NCBI GenBank assembly: GCA_963966185.1
Contig: CAWZYM010000276.1
Coordinates: 186,001 to 250,000, forward strand
Origin: Rhabditoides inermis
Taxonomy: Eukaryota > Nematoda > Chromadorea > Rhabditida > Rhabditidae
Length of the DNA stretch: 64,000 nt
Direction: 5' to 3'
Below the pieces are notes generated by a model that was given only the letters and a program-made list of their open reading frames with translations, did no database searches and was not told where the DNA came from. Positions 10,747-21,352 of the stretch are shown here, in pieces. How positions within the stretch are numbered: the stretch's first letter is position 1; each line of letters begins with the position of its first letter. Made by a program: the position numbers and the translations under genes.

Positions 10747-13700
10747 AGAACTTGACGGTTTGAGATTTCTGCCGGCAGAACCTGACGGTTTGAGATTTCT
10801 GCCAACAGAACCTGACGGTTTGAGTTCTCTGCCAACAGAACCTGACGGTTTGAGATCTCTGCCAACAGAACCTGACGGTTTGAGATTTCTGGGGCTAGAA
10901 CCTGACAGTTTGATATTCCTGCCAACATAACCTGACGGTTTGAGATATCTGGCGCTAGAACCTAACGGTTTGAGATTTCTGCCGGCAGAACCTGACGGTT
11001 TGAGACATCTGGAGCTAGAAGCTGACGGTTTGAGATGTCTGCCGCTAGAACCTGACGGTTTGAGACTTCTGCGGCTAGAACCTGACGGTTTGAGATTTCT
11101 GCCGGCAGAACTTGACGGTTTGAGATATCTACCGTCAGAACCTGACGGTTTGAGAGCTCTGCCATCAGAACCTGACGGTTTGAGATGTCTGCGGCTAGAA
11201 CCTGACGGTTTGAGATCTCTGCCGCTATAACCTGGCGGTTTGAGATATCTACCGTCAGAACCTGACGGTTTGAGATCTCTGCCAACAGAACCTGATGGTT
11301 TGAGATATCTGGCGCTAGAACCTGACGGTTTGAGAACTCTGCGGCTAGAACCTGACGGTTTGAGATTTCTGCCGGCAGAACCTGACGGTTTGAGGTATCT
11401 GGAGCTAGAAGCTGACGGTTAGAGATGTCTGCCGCTAGAACCTGACGGTTTGAGATATCTGGCGCTAGAACCTGACAGGTTGAAATCTCTGCGGATAGAA
11501 CCTGACGGTTTGAGATTTCTGCCGGCAGAACCTGACGGTTTGAGATGTCTGCGGCTAGAACCTGACGGTTTGAGATTTCTGGCGCTAGAACCTTACGGTT
11601 TGAGGTCTCTGCGGCTAGAACCTGACGGTTTGAGATTTCTGCCGGCAGAACCTGACGGTTTGAGATTATCTACCGTCAGAACCTGACGGTTTGAGTACTC
11701 TGCCAACAGAACCTGACGGTTTGAGATCTCTGCCAACAGAACCCGACGGTTTGAGATATCTGGCGCTAGAAACTGACGGTTTGAGATCTCTGCGGCTAGA
11801 ACTTGACGGTTTGAGATTTCTGCCGGCAGAACCTGACGGTTTGAGATACCTGGCGCTAGAAGCTGACGGTTTGAGATCTCTGCGGCTAGAACCTGACGGT
11901 TTGAGGTATCTACCAACAGAACCTGACGGTTTGAGATTTCTGCCAACAGAACCTGACGGTTTGAGTTCTCTGCCAACAGAACCTGACGGTTTGAGATCTC
12001 TGCCAACAGAACCTGACGGTTTGAGATTTCTGGGGCTAGAACCTGACAGTTTGATATTCCTGCCAACAGAACCTGACGGTTTGAGATATCTGGCGCTAGA
12101 ACCTAACGGTTTGAGATTTCTGCCGGCAGAACCTGACGGTTTGAGACATCTGGAGCTAGAAGCTGACGGTTTGAGATGTCTGCCGCTAGAACCTGACGGT
12201 TTGAGACTTCTGCGGCTAGAACCTGACGGTTTGAGATTTCTGCCGGCAGAACTTGACGGTTTGAGATATCTACCGTCAGAACCTGACGGTTTGAGAGCTC
12301 TGCCATCAGAACCTGACGGTTTGAGATGTCTGCGGCTAGAACCTGACGGTTTGAGATTTCTGGCGCTAGAACCTGACAGTTTGAGATATCTACCGTCAGA
12401 ACCTGACGGTTTGAGATCTCTGCCAACAGAACCTGATGGTTTGAGATATCTGGCGCTAGAACCTGACGGTTTGAGAACTCTGCGGCTAGAACCTGACGGT
12501 TTGAGATTTCTGCCGGCAGAACCTGACGGTTTGAGAAATCCACTGTCAGAACCTGACGGTTTGAGATCTCTGCCAACAGAACCTGATGGTTTGAGATATC
12601 TGGCGCTAGAACCTGACGGTTTGAGATCTCTGCGGCTAGAACCTGACGGTTTGAGATCTCTGCGGCTAGAACTTGACGGTTTGAGATTTCTGCCGGCAGA
12701 ACCTGACGGTTTGAGATTTCTGGCGCTAGAACCTGACGGTTTGGGATCTCTGCCAACAGAACCTGACGGTTAGAGATTTCTGCCGCTAGAACCTGACGGT
12801 TTGAGATCTCTGCCGCTATAACCTGGCGGTTTGAGATCTCAACTGTCAGAACCTGACGGTTTGAATTCCTTGTCGCTAGAACCTGACGGTTTGAGATCTC
12901 TGCGGCTAGAACCTGACGGTTTGAGGTATCTGGAGCTAGAAGCTGACGGTTAGAGATGTCTGCCGCTAGAACCTGACGGTTTGAGATATCTGGCGCTAGA
13001 ACCTGACAGGTTGAAATCTCTGCGGATAGAACCTGACGGTTTGAGATTTCTGCCGGCAGAACCTGACGGTTTGAGATGTCTGCGGCTAGAACCTGACGGT
13101 TTGAGATTTCTGGCGCTAGAACCTTACGGTTTGAGGTCTCTGCGGCTAGAACCTGACGGTTTGAGATTTCTGCCGGCAGAACCTGACGGTTTGAGATATC
13201 TACCGTCAGAACCTGACGGTTTGAGTACTCTGCCAACAGAACCTGACGATTTGAGATCTCTGCCAACAGAACCCGACGGTTTGAGATATCTGGCGCTAGA
13301 AACTGACGGTTTGAGATCTCTGCGGCTAGAACTTGACGGTTTGAGATTTCTGCCGGCAGAACCTGACGGTTTGAGATACCTGGCGCTAGAAGCTGACGGT
13401 TTGAGATCTCTGCGGCTAGAACCTGACGGTTTGAGGTATCTACCAACAGAACCTTACGGTTTGAGATTTCTGCCAACAGAACCTGACGGTTTGAGTTCTC
13501 TGCCAACAGAACCTGACGGTTTGAGATCTCTGCCAACAGAACCTGACGGTTTGAGATTTCTGGGGCTAGAACCTGACAGTTTGATATTCCTGCCAACAGA
13601 ACCTGACGGTTTGAGATATCTGGCGCTAGAACCTAACGGTTTGAGATTTCTGCCGGCAGAACCTGACGGTTTGAGACATCTGGAGCTAGAAGCTGACGGT

Positions 13701-15486
13701 TTGAGATGTCTGCCGCTAGAACCTGACGGTTCGAGACTTCTGCGGCTAGAACCTGACGGTTTGAGATTTCTGCCGGCAGAACTTGACGGTTTGAGATCTC
13801 TGCGGCTAGAACTTGACGGTTTGAGATATCTTGCGCTAGAAACTGACGGTTTGAGATCTCTGCGGCTAGAACTTGACGGTTTGAGATTTCTGCCGGCAGA
13901 ACCTGACGGTTTGAGATACCTGGCGCTAGAAGCTGACGGTTTGAGATCTCTGCGGCTAGAACCTGACGGTTTGAGGTATCTACCAACAGAACCTTACGGT
14001 TTGAGATTTCTGCCAACAGAACCTGACGGTTTGAGTTCTCTGCCAACAGAACCTGACGGTTTGAGATCTCTGCCAACAGAACCTGACGGTTTGAGATTTC
14101 TGGGGCTAGAACCTGACAGTTTGATATTCCTGCCAACAGAACCTGACGGTTTGAGATATCTGGCGCTAGAACCTAACGGTTTGAGATTTCTGCCGGTAGA
14201 ACCTGACGGTTTGAGACATCTGGAGCTAGAAGCTGACGGTTTGAGATGTCTGCCGCTAGAACCTGACGGTTTGAGACTTCTGCGGCTAGAACCTGACGGT
14301 TTGAGATTTCTGCCGGCAGAACTTGACGGTTTGAGATATCTACCGTCAGAACCTGACGGTTTGAGAGCTCTGCCATCAGAACCTGACGGTTTGAGATGTC
14401 TGCGGCTAGAACCTGACGGTTTGAGATTTCTGGCGCTAGAACCTGACGGTTTGAGATTTCTGGCGCTAGAACCTGACGGTTTGAGATTTCTGGCGCTAGA
14501 ACCTGACGGTTTGAGATTTCTGCCGGCAGAACCTGACGGTTTGAGATATCTACCGTCAGAACCTGACGGTTTGAGATTTCTGCCAACAGAACCTGATGGT
14601 TTGAGATATCTGGCGCTAGAACCTGACGGTTTGAGATCTCTGCGGCTAGAACTTGACGGTTTGAGATTTCTGCCGGCAGAACCTGACGGTTTGAGATTTT
14701 TAGCGCTAGAACCTGACGGTTTGAGATCTCTGCCGCTATAACCTGGCGATTTGAGATCTCAACTGTCAGAACCTGACGGTTCGAATTCTCTGGCGCTAGA
14801 ACCTGACGGTTTGAAATCTCTGTGGCTAGAACCTGACGGTTTGAGATTTCTGCCGGCAGAACCTGACGGTTTGAGATGTCTGCGGCTAGAACCTGACGGT
14901 TTGAGATTTCTGGCGCTAGAACCTGACGGTTTGAGATCTCTGCGGCTAGAACCTGACGGTTTGAGATTTCTGCCAGCAGAACCTGACGGTTTGAGATATC
15001 TACCGTCAGAACCTGACGGTTTGAGATTTCTGCCAACAGAACCTGATGGTTTGAGATATCTGGCGCTAGAACCTGACGGTTTGAGATCTCTGCGGCTAGA
15101 ACTTGACGGTTTGAGATTTCTGCCGGCAGAACCTGACGGTTTGAGATTTTTAGCGCTAGAACCTGACGGTTTGAGATCTCTGCCGCTATAACCTGGCGAT
15201 TTGAGATCTCAACTGTCAGAACCTGACGGTTTGAATTCTCTGTCGCTAGAACCTGACGGTTTGAGATCTCTGCGGCTAGAACCTGACGGTTTGAGATTTC
15301 TGCCGGCAGAACCTGACGGTTTGAGGTATCTGGAGCTAAAAGCTGACGGTTAGAGATGTCTGCGGCTAGAACCTGACGGTTTGAGGTATCTGGAGCTAGA
15401 AGCTGACGGTTAGAGATGTCTGCCGCTAGAACCTGACGGTTTGATATATCTGGCGCTAGAACTTGACGGTTTGAAATATCTGCGGA
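10747..15486 (+). repeat. SatA, block 4 (longest, 4.7 kb)
   Basis: About 158 units of 30 bp in one orientation. The decapeptide frame stays open for 586 codons on + (12981-14741), while the antisense frame is open for 497 codons (12103-13596). Both follow from a stop-free 30-mer. Internal higher-order repeats exist: about 540 bp (18 units) covering roughly 13270-13800 recurs at about 13810-14340. Confidence 0.97.
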
Positions 15487-16018
15487 TGTGATAACGTGGT
15501 GAATCGCTCGACACTTCGGAGTAGTCAAAACCTTGCGATTTCGTAGCGACAGTGTACGACTATGCAGCAATCTGCTTCTGACCGAACCGTGATCCCAGCT
15601 GATCAATCATTGCTATTCAGGTGTCCTAATTGAAACATATCACTTTTCATGGGTCTGTGATAAAGTGGTAAATCGCTCGACACTCCGGAGTAGTCGAAAC
15701 CTTGCGATTTCGTAGCGACAATGTACGACAATGCAGCAATTGGCTTCTGACCACCGTGATCTCAGCTGATCGCTCATTGCTAATCAGGTGTCTAAATCGA
15801 AACATACCACTGTTTGTGGGTTTGTGATAACGTGGTGAATCGCTCGACACTTCGGAGTAGTCAAAACCTTGCGATTTCGTAGCGACAATGTACGACTATG
15901 CAGCAATTGGCTTCTGACCGAACCGTGATCCCAGCTGATCGATCATTGCTATTCAGGTGTCCTAATCGAAACATACCACTTTTCATGGGTCTGTGATAAC
16001 GTGGTGAATCGCTCGACA
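15487..16018 (-). repeat. SatB, block 3, cut by the DIRS-like element
   Basis: Three SatB monomers in the same orientation as 827-2061, following SatA through the same junction word (tgcggatgtgataacg). The last monomer ends abruptly in ...gctcgacact at 16018-16020, where retroelement coding sequence begins. Confidence 0.94.
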
Positions 16019-16020
16019 CT

Positions 16021-16302
16021 CGACGCTTCTCTATTGATCTCGCCCAAGGCAAGATCTCTCCCGTCGCGAGGCGACTTCTCTCTCTGCGCGAGCGATTATC
16101 TGCTATCCAGCGGGGTGCCCCGGGGGCTTGTCTCAGCACGGCCATCGGCACGATCCTCTCTGTAACTCTCACTGTTCCAGGCGGACTCTCGCGGACGCGT
16201 GCTCACCTCAGACTTCTCTACAGCTGACGGTCAACGCCCACACCCCCTCCTCTCGCTGCCAAGTCCGGCGGGCCACTCTCCCGATTCGACTTCCAGAGAG
16301 CT
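16021..16302 (+). pseudogene. C-terminal remnant of DIRS-type reverse transcriptase
   Basis: In the same frame as the RNase H ORF that follows. It reads FSIDLAQGKISP...RRLLSLRERLSA..., the thumb/connection region that follows the RT palm in DIRS proteins (typically a ...FtIDl...k..vp..k...ll.l pattern). A single in-frame TGA at 16225-16227 separates it from the continuing frame (RSTPTPPPLAAKSGG), which runs without further stops into 16303. Catalytic RT motifs are absent because the 5' part is lost at the satellite junction. It is either a decayed copy with one nonsense change or an artefact of assembly. Confidence 0.7.
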
Positions 16303-17262
16303 ATGTTTGGTGAGAAGTTACTGCCAATTCCTTCCCTTCCCCAAGATGTGATATCGGAAATCGACTGGTGGCTGGCCAGAGTCGACCGCGGCTGCATGCG
16401 GGTGTTTCCCGACCCGCCTTTTGTACCCTCTATCGAAATTGCAGCTGACGCTTCGAGCGTGGCGTTAGGCGCAGTCTGGAAGCGCGGAAAACTGACCATT
16501 CGAACCGCGCAAAACCTGTCCGAGTCCGAAAAACTCGAGTCGAGTGCGATGAGGGAACTGAAGGCTGTCGCACTCGCCGCTCGTTCTTTCGCTCACAAAT
16601 GCCGTAACCAGCAAGTTCTCTTTCGATGCGATAGCACGGCCGCAGTTGCCATACTCTCTAAGGGCTCCATGAACGAGACCCTGCACAACATTGCAATGTC
16701 AGCTGTTCAAACATTCGAAGACGCGGGAGCTTTCGTGGTTTTTCAATGGGTTCCCCGGGAAGAGAACGAGGAGGCCGACGCGGCCTCTCGCCTGGTAGAC
16801 ACCGACGATTGGTCTATTCACCCCGACATGTTCAGGTATCTCGCCGGACGGTGGGGGAGACCGACGTGCGATGTGTTTGCCGACGACAGAAACGCCCACT
16901 GCGCCCGCTTCGGCAGTCGACTCAGCTGCCCAGGAACGTCAGGAGCCAACAGCTTCAGGTACGACGCACTGTGGGAAGGTTTTCTGTGGGTGATCCCTCC
17001 CATCTCTCTAGCCGTCAGGGCAATTCACTTTCTTATCGAGAAAAGATGCAAGGCCATTCTCGGAGTGCCCGCATGGAAGTCGGGCGCCTTCTGGCCGATG
17101 CTCGTCGAGCCTGGAGGGAAGCGATGGAAGCGCTTTGTGCGCGACTGTCACACGGTCCCAGCGGGGACCCACTTCCTCATTCCAAGCACGGCGGGCAACG
17201 AAACCTTCAGCAAACCCTTTGTGCTTTTCGACTTCCACTTCCTTCTCATAGATGCGAAATGA
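16303..17262 (+). CDS. RNase H domain with DIRS-type C-terminal region
   Basis: This open frame covers the RNase H part of the element's polyprotein, which degrades the RNA strand during reverse transcription. Visible motifs: IAADASSVALGAV (first catalytic Asp region, about residues 46-58), SSAMRELKAV (Glu), FRCDSTAAVAIL (Asp) and QWVPREENEEADAASR (the C-terminal His/Asp region is modified, with Asn-Glu in place of His). After residue 185 comes the typical DIRS tail with CDVFADDRNAHCARFGSRL and WKSGAFWPML. The listed Met is internal: the same frame continues upstream to the RT remnant, so 16303 is only the first Met after the TGA at 16225. The frame ends at TGA 17260-17262. The intact 319 codons suggest a fairly young copy. 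Confidence 0.78.
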   Translation: MFGEKLLPIPSLPQDVISEIDWWLARVDRGCMRVFPDPPFVPSIEIAADASSVALGAVWKRGKLTIRTAQNLSESEKLESSAMRELKAVALAARSFAHKCRNQQVLFRCDSTAAVAILSKGSMNETLHNIAMSAVQTFEDAGAFVVFQWVPREENEEADAASRLVDTDDWSIHPDMFRYLAGRWGRPTCDVFADDRNAHCARFGSRLSCPGTSGANSFRYDALWEGFLWVIPPISLAVRAIHFLIEKRCKAILGVPAWKSGAFWPMLVEPGGKRWKRFVRDCHTVPAGTHFLIPSTAGNETFSKPFVLFDFHFLLIDAK

Positions 17263-17292
17263 GACGCGTTTTCACCCCCTTTGCATGTTATC

Positions 17293-17375
17293 TACCTCGT
17301 TCCTCCTTTTTATTGCCGATTCCATATAGGATAGGAGGGTTACACATTTTATGCCGGAGGGAACAGGGGCATAAT
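17293..17375 (+). repeat. 83-bp direct repeat, internal copy
   Basis: Lies between the RNase H stop and the recombinase. It begins tacctcgttcctcc and ends ggggcataat. It matches 19008-19090 with a single mismatch. DIRS/PAT elements use split direct repeats, but the position between ORFs is not the standard one. Confidence 0.9.
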
Positions 17376-17440
17376 GAGGTTTAGCCCGGATATCCGAACA
17401 CCGATTCGAATCGCGCGCCAAAAGTGATTTTTGGAATGGT

Positions 17441-18582
17441 TTGGCCGCGCAGCGGTCGCGGCGCGGCAGAAGAAGTCGCACGCTTCGAGAGCGACGTCTT
17501 CTTCATCTACGACGTTTCTGTTGCCTCCCTCCCTCCCCTCTATGGCCTCCGCCCACTAACCTAACGATCAATAACGGTGCCAATTCAGGCCCGCTCCAGA
17601 CGCTTCTCGACAGAGCTGGTTCCGTCGGAGCCCGACTCGGCATACCCGAGCAGATGTGGAAGGAGTGGCACCTCCAGAGCAAAGCCGAGAGCACGGTGTC
17701 TGCTTACGCCAGCGCCTGGCAGAATCTCGGTGAGCGGGAACACTTTTGAAACGGTGTATGACAATCGGTTTGCAGTTCACTTCGCCTCCGCCGGCGAGCT
17801 CGACCCCGGTGACAGTTTCACCCTGGCCCTCTACCTCGGGCGGAAGCTCATCCAGAAGAAGAGCCTATCCGCCATCCCCACTACTACAGCCGCGTGGTCG
17901 TGGGCCACCGGCCAAGCTCCTCGGAACACCCCCGCCTACCCGCTGGTGTCGATGGTCGACGCGGTCGCCAGACGGACCAAGCCGGCCACCAAGCACCACG
18001 CGCCCGTCATGAAGGAAGATTATGACCGCATAATCGAATGGGCCCTGTCTTCCCGTGACAAGAAAGACAAGCGCATCGGAGCTGCAGTGGTGCTCGGATT
18101 CCGCGGGTGTCTCAGGGGAGGCGAGGTGCTCGCACTGACGACCCAAGACATTCGGAAAGACGGCGATGTTTGCGCCATTCACGTCAAGGTATCTTGTCAG
18201 TCTTGTCTATTTCATCTGTGTTGTTCTGTTGCAGAGGTCCAAGACCGATCAGTCGGGCGAGGGCTCCACCGTTTACTTCAAGATGACTCCCGAGGAAGAA
18301 GCTCTGATGCAACCTCTGGTGGCGGAAGGACAGCGTCCGATCTTCAAGGATTTCAACACCGGAGGACACGGGTCCACCGACCTCCTCAGGCGTGAGTTCG
18401 CCCGTATGGTGGCCGCGGTGGGCCTGAACGCAGCCCTCACCCCTCACTCTCTTCGGTCCGGTGGCGCCACCGACATGGCCAGGGGCGGCGCCACCCTGGA
18501 GGCCATCATGAGGAAGGGACGGTGGAAGTCATCTTCCACCATCCCCTCCTACATCCGCGACCTCCCCCAGTTGTCTCGTTAA
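17441..18582 (+). CDS. Tyrosine recombinase of the DIRS-like element, three exons
   Basis: Model: 17441-17729, 17776-18188, 18235-18582, with two 46-bp introns (GTGAGC...TTTGCAG and GTATCT...GTTGCAG); frame is kept across both. Exon 1 carries an N-terminal core-binding helical region (KAESTVSAYASAWQNL). Exons 2-3 hold the catalytic domain: Arg in GFRGCLRGGEVLAL, His-x-x-Arg in LTPHSLRSGGAT, Trp in RKGRWKSSST and the nucleophile Tyr in IPSYIRDLP. The R-H-R-W-Y set is complete, so the protein may be active. It would resolve circular cDNA into the genome. No ATG is seen in frame upstream; the given start is a TTG at which the open stretch begins, so the true N-terminus is uncertain. Stop TAA at 18580-18582. 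Confidence 0.82.
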
Positions 18583-18846
18583 CCTCTATGTTCACCTTTT
18601 GCTTCCCGGCTATCCAAAACACTGGTTCTGCTCTCGCATTTCTGACCCCGTTCCGTTGTCCCGCTCCCGTTCAGTTGTTCCTCGTTATTGTTATCCGTTG
18701 TTCAGATATCCGTTGTTTAGATTTTTTCTAGCTTGTTTCGTTCCACGTCAGTTTCGTCGTCGCACTAATAAAATCCCTATTCAACTTTCTACGTTTCTAC
18801 GTTCGTTTTTGTTTCGTTGTCTCCTTTCTCTCTTCTCTCGCTCCCC

Positions 18847-18850
<4 letters not shown>

Positions 18851-18888
<38 letters not shown>
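18851..18888 (+). repeat. (CT)n microsatellite in the DIRS 3' region
   Basis: About 19 uninterrupted CT units within a pyrimidine-rich 3' untranslated stretch. Confidence 0.98.
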
Positions 18889-18893
<5 letters not shown>

Positions 18894-18995
18894 CACGCCG
18901 CTTTCGTCATCGTCGGGCGCAGCTTCACCTCAAGAACCAAGCCAAGTCACGAGGGATGCGCGCGTCACTCCAAAACCCTTGCCACACATGATAGC

Positions 18996-19001
18996 AATAA
19001 A
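18996..19001 (+). promoter_or_regulatory. Candidate poly(A) signal of the DIRS-like element
   Basis: AATAAA in agcaataaaacc, 12 bp before the terminal 83-bp repeat and about 415 bp after the recombinase stop. Another AATAAA occurs at about 18767. Confidence 0.4.
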
Positions 19002-19007
19002 ACCTCG

Positions 19008-19090
19008 TACCTCGTTCCTCCTTTTTATTGCCGATTCCATATAGGATAGGAGGGTTACACATTTTATGCCGGAGGGAACAGAGGCATAAT
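19008..19090 (+). repeat. 83-bp direct repeat, downstream copy
   Basis: Second copy of 17293-17375 (one g/a difference), 1715 bp downstream and just after an AATAAA. It probably marks the 3' end of the DIRS-like element. Confidence 0.9.
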
Positions 19091-19686
19091 CAGCCATATT
19101 AGCTCGCTTCGACGATCGCGCTGCGTTATTTCTTTTCCGAGATAACCTCTACTTAGTCCCCGTTCTGCGTCCTACCTACCTGTAACTTGAATTGTTTCTA
19201 ATATCAGCGCATTCTCGCTTACGTTTTGTTTTGGCTAGCGAGTCACGTATGTAGCATATTGGCATCGTAACACGGTATGTAAGAATAGGTAAGTGTGAGC
19301 GGACACTGTAGCCAGCTGACAAGCAATCATTCTCTTTTCTATCACTGATTGTGTCCCTCCCATTCTACACTACCTGTAAACCGTTATTCGAATACCGTAC
19401 AGCTCCCCTAGTTACAGTATGTGTCTTGCTCTAATCCCTACGTTCTTGAGCATCCAATCAACGTAGTTTTCCACCTAATGGGTTGCCATGTAAATATTGC
19501 ACACAAGAGCGTTCATATTACATTGCTGAGGTTTTAAACATTCATTCAAATGCCGCTCTTTGTTTTTTGTTAGTTTTATTGTTCTCTTCGTACCTTCAAA
19601 CGGAAGTAAGTTGTGTGTTTCTGATGATCGTAGGTTTACATGGTTCCCGAGGGGCTCGATAATGCCTTACTTCATTTGCTATGCGC
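19091..19686. other. Unassigned spacer
   Basis: About 600 bp between the DIRS-like element and the LINE tail. No ORF, repeat or RNA feature could be supported here. Confidence 0.5.
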
Positions 19687-20520
19687 ATAATAATAATAAT
19701 AATAATAATATTTATTACCGCGTATACTATATATATGAACACAGGACAAACACATAATTAGAGTGAATACGGCATTGGAAAATAAATAAACACAAAAATA
19801 GGATAAAACAGATAACACAGGTTCCCAAATGAGCACTCATCTAATTTTGGACGGAGGGAACAAATGGGGGTTATCTAGGAGGTACGATTTCACTGTTTGA
19901 TGTTTCGCAGATAAAATGATGTTGTTGGGGAGTGTGTTCCATAGTGCAAAAACCCTACTGAAAAACGTGCTGCTCTTTAAAGTTGTGTCAAAGCAAGGAA
20001 TCAGGCGCCACCCATGAGAAACACGAGACCGGGAAGGTACAATGTTGAAGAGGCCAGAATACTCTAGACTAGTGCGATTAGTCATAACCTTATGAATATA
20101 CGCAATATCGTTTATTAAGCGTCGCTCTTCGAGCGTTTGGAGATCTAATAGCTGGAGGCGTTGGGGATAAGTGAGCGAGAAAAACCCGGCACGGTGACAT
20201 ATTCGGCGCGTAAAATGTCTCTGTACCGACTCAATCAGATTCACCGACCCCACATCTTTAGGATTCCATAATTCTGTACAATACTCAAGTTTGCACCGAA
20301 AATAGGTTACGTATGCAACTTTAAGAACAGTGAGATTGCGAGTACGATGTACGCGCAGAAAGTCGTTTATGGAGTGAAGCGTATTCTGAACAATGTTGGA
20401 ATAGTGATCGTCAAAGACAAGAGAACTGCTGATAGAGACGCCTAAATCCCTGACAGTATCGGCAGGGGCGAGAGTTGTGCGCATCTTCTTTTGTATGTGG
20501 CTCGCTACACTCAACGGTCA
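19687..20520 (-). mobile_element. 5'-truncated LINE (CR1/Jockey-like)
   Basis: Minus-strand non-LTR fragment: the C-terminal part of an RT ORF, a short 3' UTR and a (TTA)n tail, seen on + as (AAT)n at 19687-19712. The 5' end stops within the ORF near 20520, as expected of incomplete target-primed reverse transcription. No clear target duplication was seen. Confidence 0.8.
19837..20514 (-). pseudogene. C-terminal fragment of non-LTR reverse transcriptase
   Basis: 225 codons open to the stop. It matches the region after the RT catalytic core of CR1/Jockey-type LINEs: TVRDLGVSIS (start of the thumb), FRCKLEYCTELWNPKDVG, LIESVQRHFTRRICHR, YPQRLQLLDLQTLEERR and FFSRVFALWNTLPNNII. The palm with the (F/Y)xDD box and the endonuclease lie upstream and are missing. 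The first Met is incidental, because the element is truncated there. The fragment itself has no stops, so insertion is not very old. It cannot be functional. Confidence 0.85.
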
Positions 20521-21187
20521 TGACCTTCTTGCACTGTTGATTCATTAAATTTCTTTATCTCTCTCCCTCTCCCCCTCTCTTCCCTCTTTCCTCTTCCCGT
20601 CTTTCTCTCCATCGCTCTTTCTCTCTTTCTCTCTCCTGTCTCTCCCTTCATCATAATATCCGCCTCTTCCTCTCCTTCTCGTCTCCAGTTTCACTGTTTT
20701 CCATTCCCAGCTTTTCTCCACGTGTCTCCATTTGTTTTCATCATTTTATTTCTATCGGTTCGCGTATGTCTAGCTATTGTGGTATTGATCGGTGTCGACG
20801 TCGTCTACCGTACTCGACACGAGCCCCATTGTAGATGTAGTGGTTGCGTGATATGATTGATGGTGGTAGGTAGGTGTGTGCAAGAGTGAGGCAGTGAGAG
20901 AAGGAGAGAAGGAGGGAGGGATCTCGAGTCGGAATGTCACTTTGTCGTTTCCACCGGCGTTAGACAATTGACCAGGTTGCGTAGGTGCGATGCGTTCTGT
21001 CCTTTCCCATTTCCTCTATAGAATTGCCGCCAGTGCGTGTGCATTCTGCACCGCGTCTCCGCAATGCAATATGTTCAGGTTTTTCCCAATATGGACAAGT
21101 AACAAACCGCGTAACACTGTTATGGCTCCTCGTAGCTGCCGGGGTAGCTGTCTAATTTGATGGAATGATGTGGTGTGGGTGATGCAG

Positions 21188-21234
<47 letters not shown>

Positions 21235-21352
21235 ATCTCTCTCTATCTTCTCCTCCTCCCTCTCTCCTCTCCCGCTATCACATTCCATGCTGGCTCTCCT
21301 GCTCAGTAATTACGACTTGTATTCGTGTCTCGTCTCGTCGTTTTTGACGCGG
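20521..21352. other. Pyrimidine-rich spacer with a (CT)n run
   Basis: 20545-20700 is strongly C/T-rich on +. A pure (CT)n run lies at 21191-21230. No gene could be supported between the LINE and the next SatA block. Confidence 0.6.

Larger units (their letters stand above)
16019..19090 (+). mobile_element. 5'-truncated DIRS/PAT-like tyrosine-recombinase retroelement
   Basis: Order: tail of reverse transcriptase, RNase H with the DIRS-specific C-terminal region, then a tyrosine recombinase. This is the layout of the DIRS order, which integrates with a tyrosine recombinase instead of an integrase. The GC-rich coding DNA contrasts with its surroundings. The gag region and most of the RT are missing at the left, where the element starts inside satellite B. 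The right limit is set by the second 83-bp direct repeat (19008-19090). PAT elements of nematodes are the nearest known type; the family assignment is an inference. Confidence 0.8.

Noticed and set aside
12981..14741. 586-codon ORF as a repetitive structural protein gene
   Set aside because: The antisense strand is open over the same region, units with stops occur in the same family, there is no signal peptide, promoter or flanking unique coding sequence, and the period explains the openness.
10747..15486. SatA as a CRISPR array (constant 19-mer plus variable part)
   Set aside because: The variable parts recur many times from a small set, are too short, and the array has eukaryotic context with no cas genes.
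16746..17384. 212-codon ORF overlapping RNase H in another frame
   Set aside because: Shadow of the GC-rich RNase H frame; Arg-rich composition without motifs.
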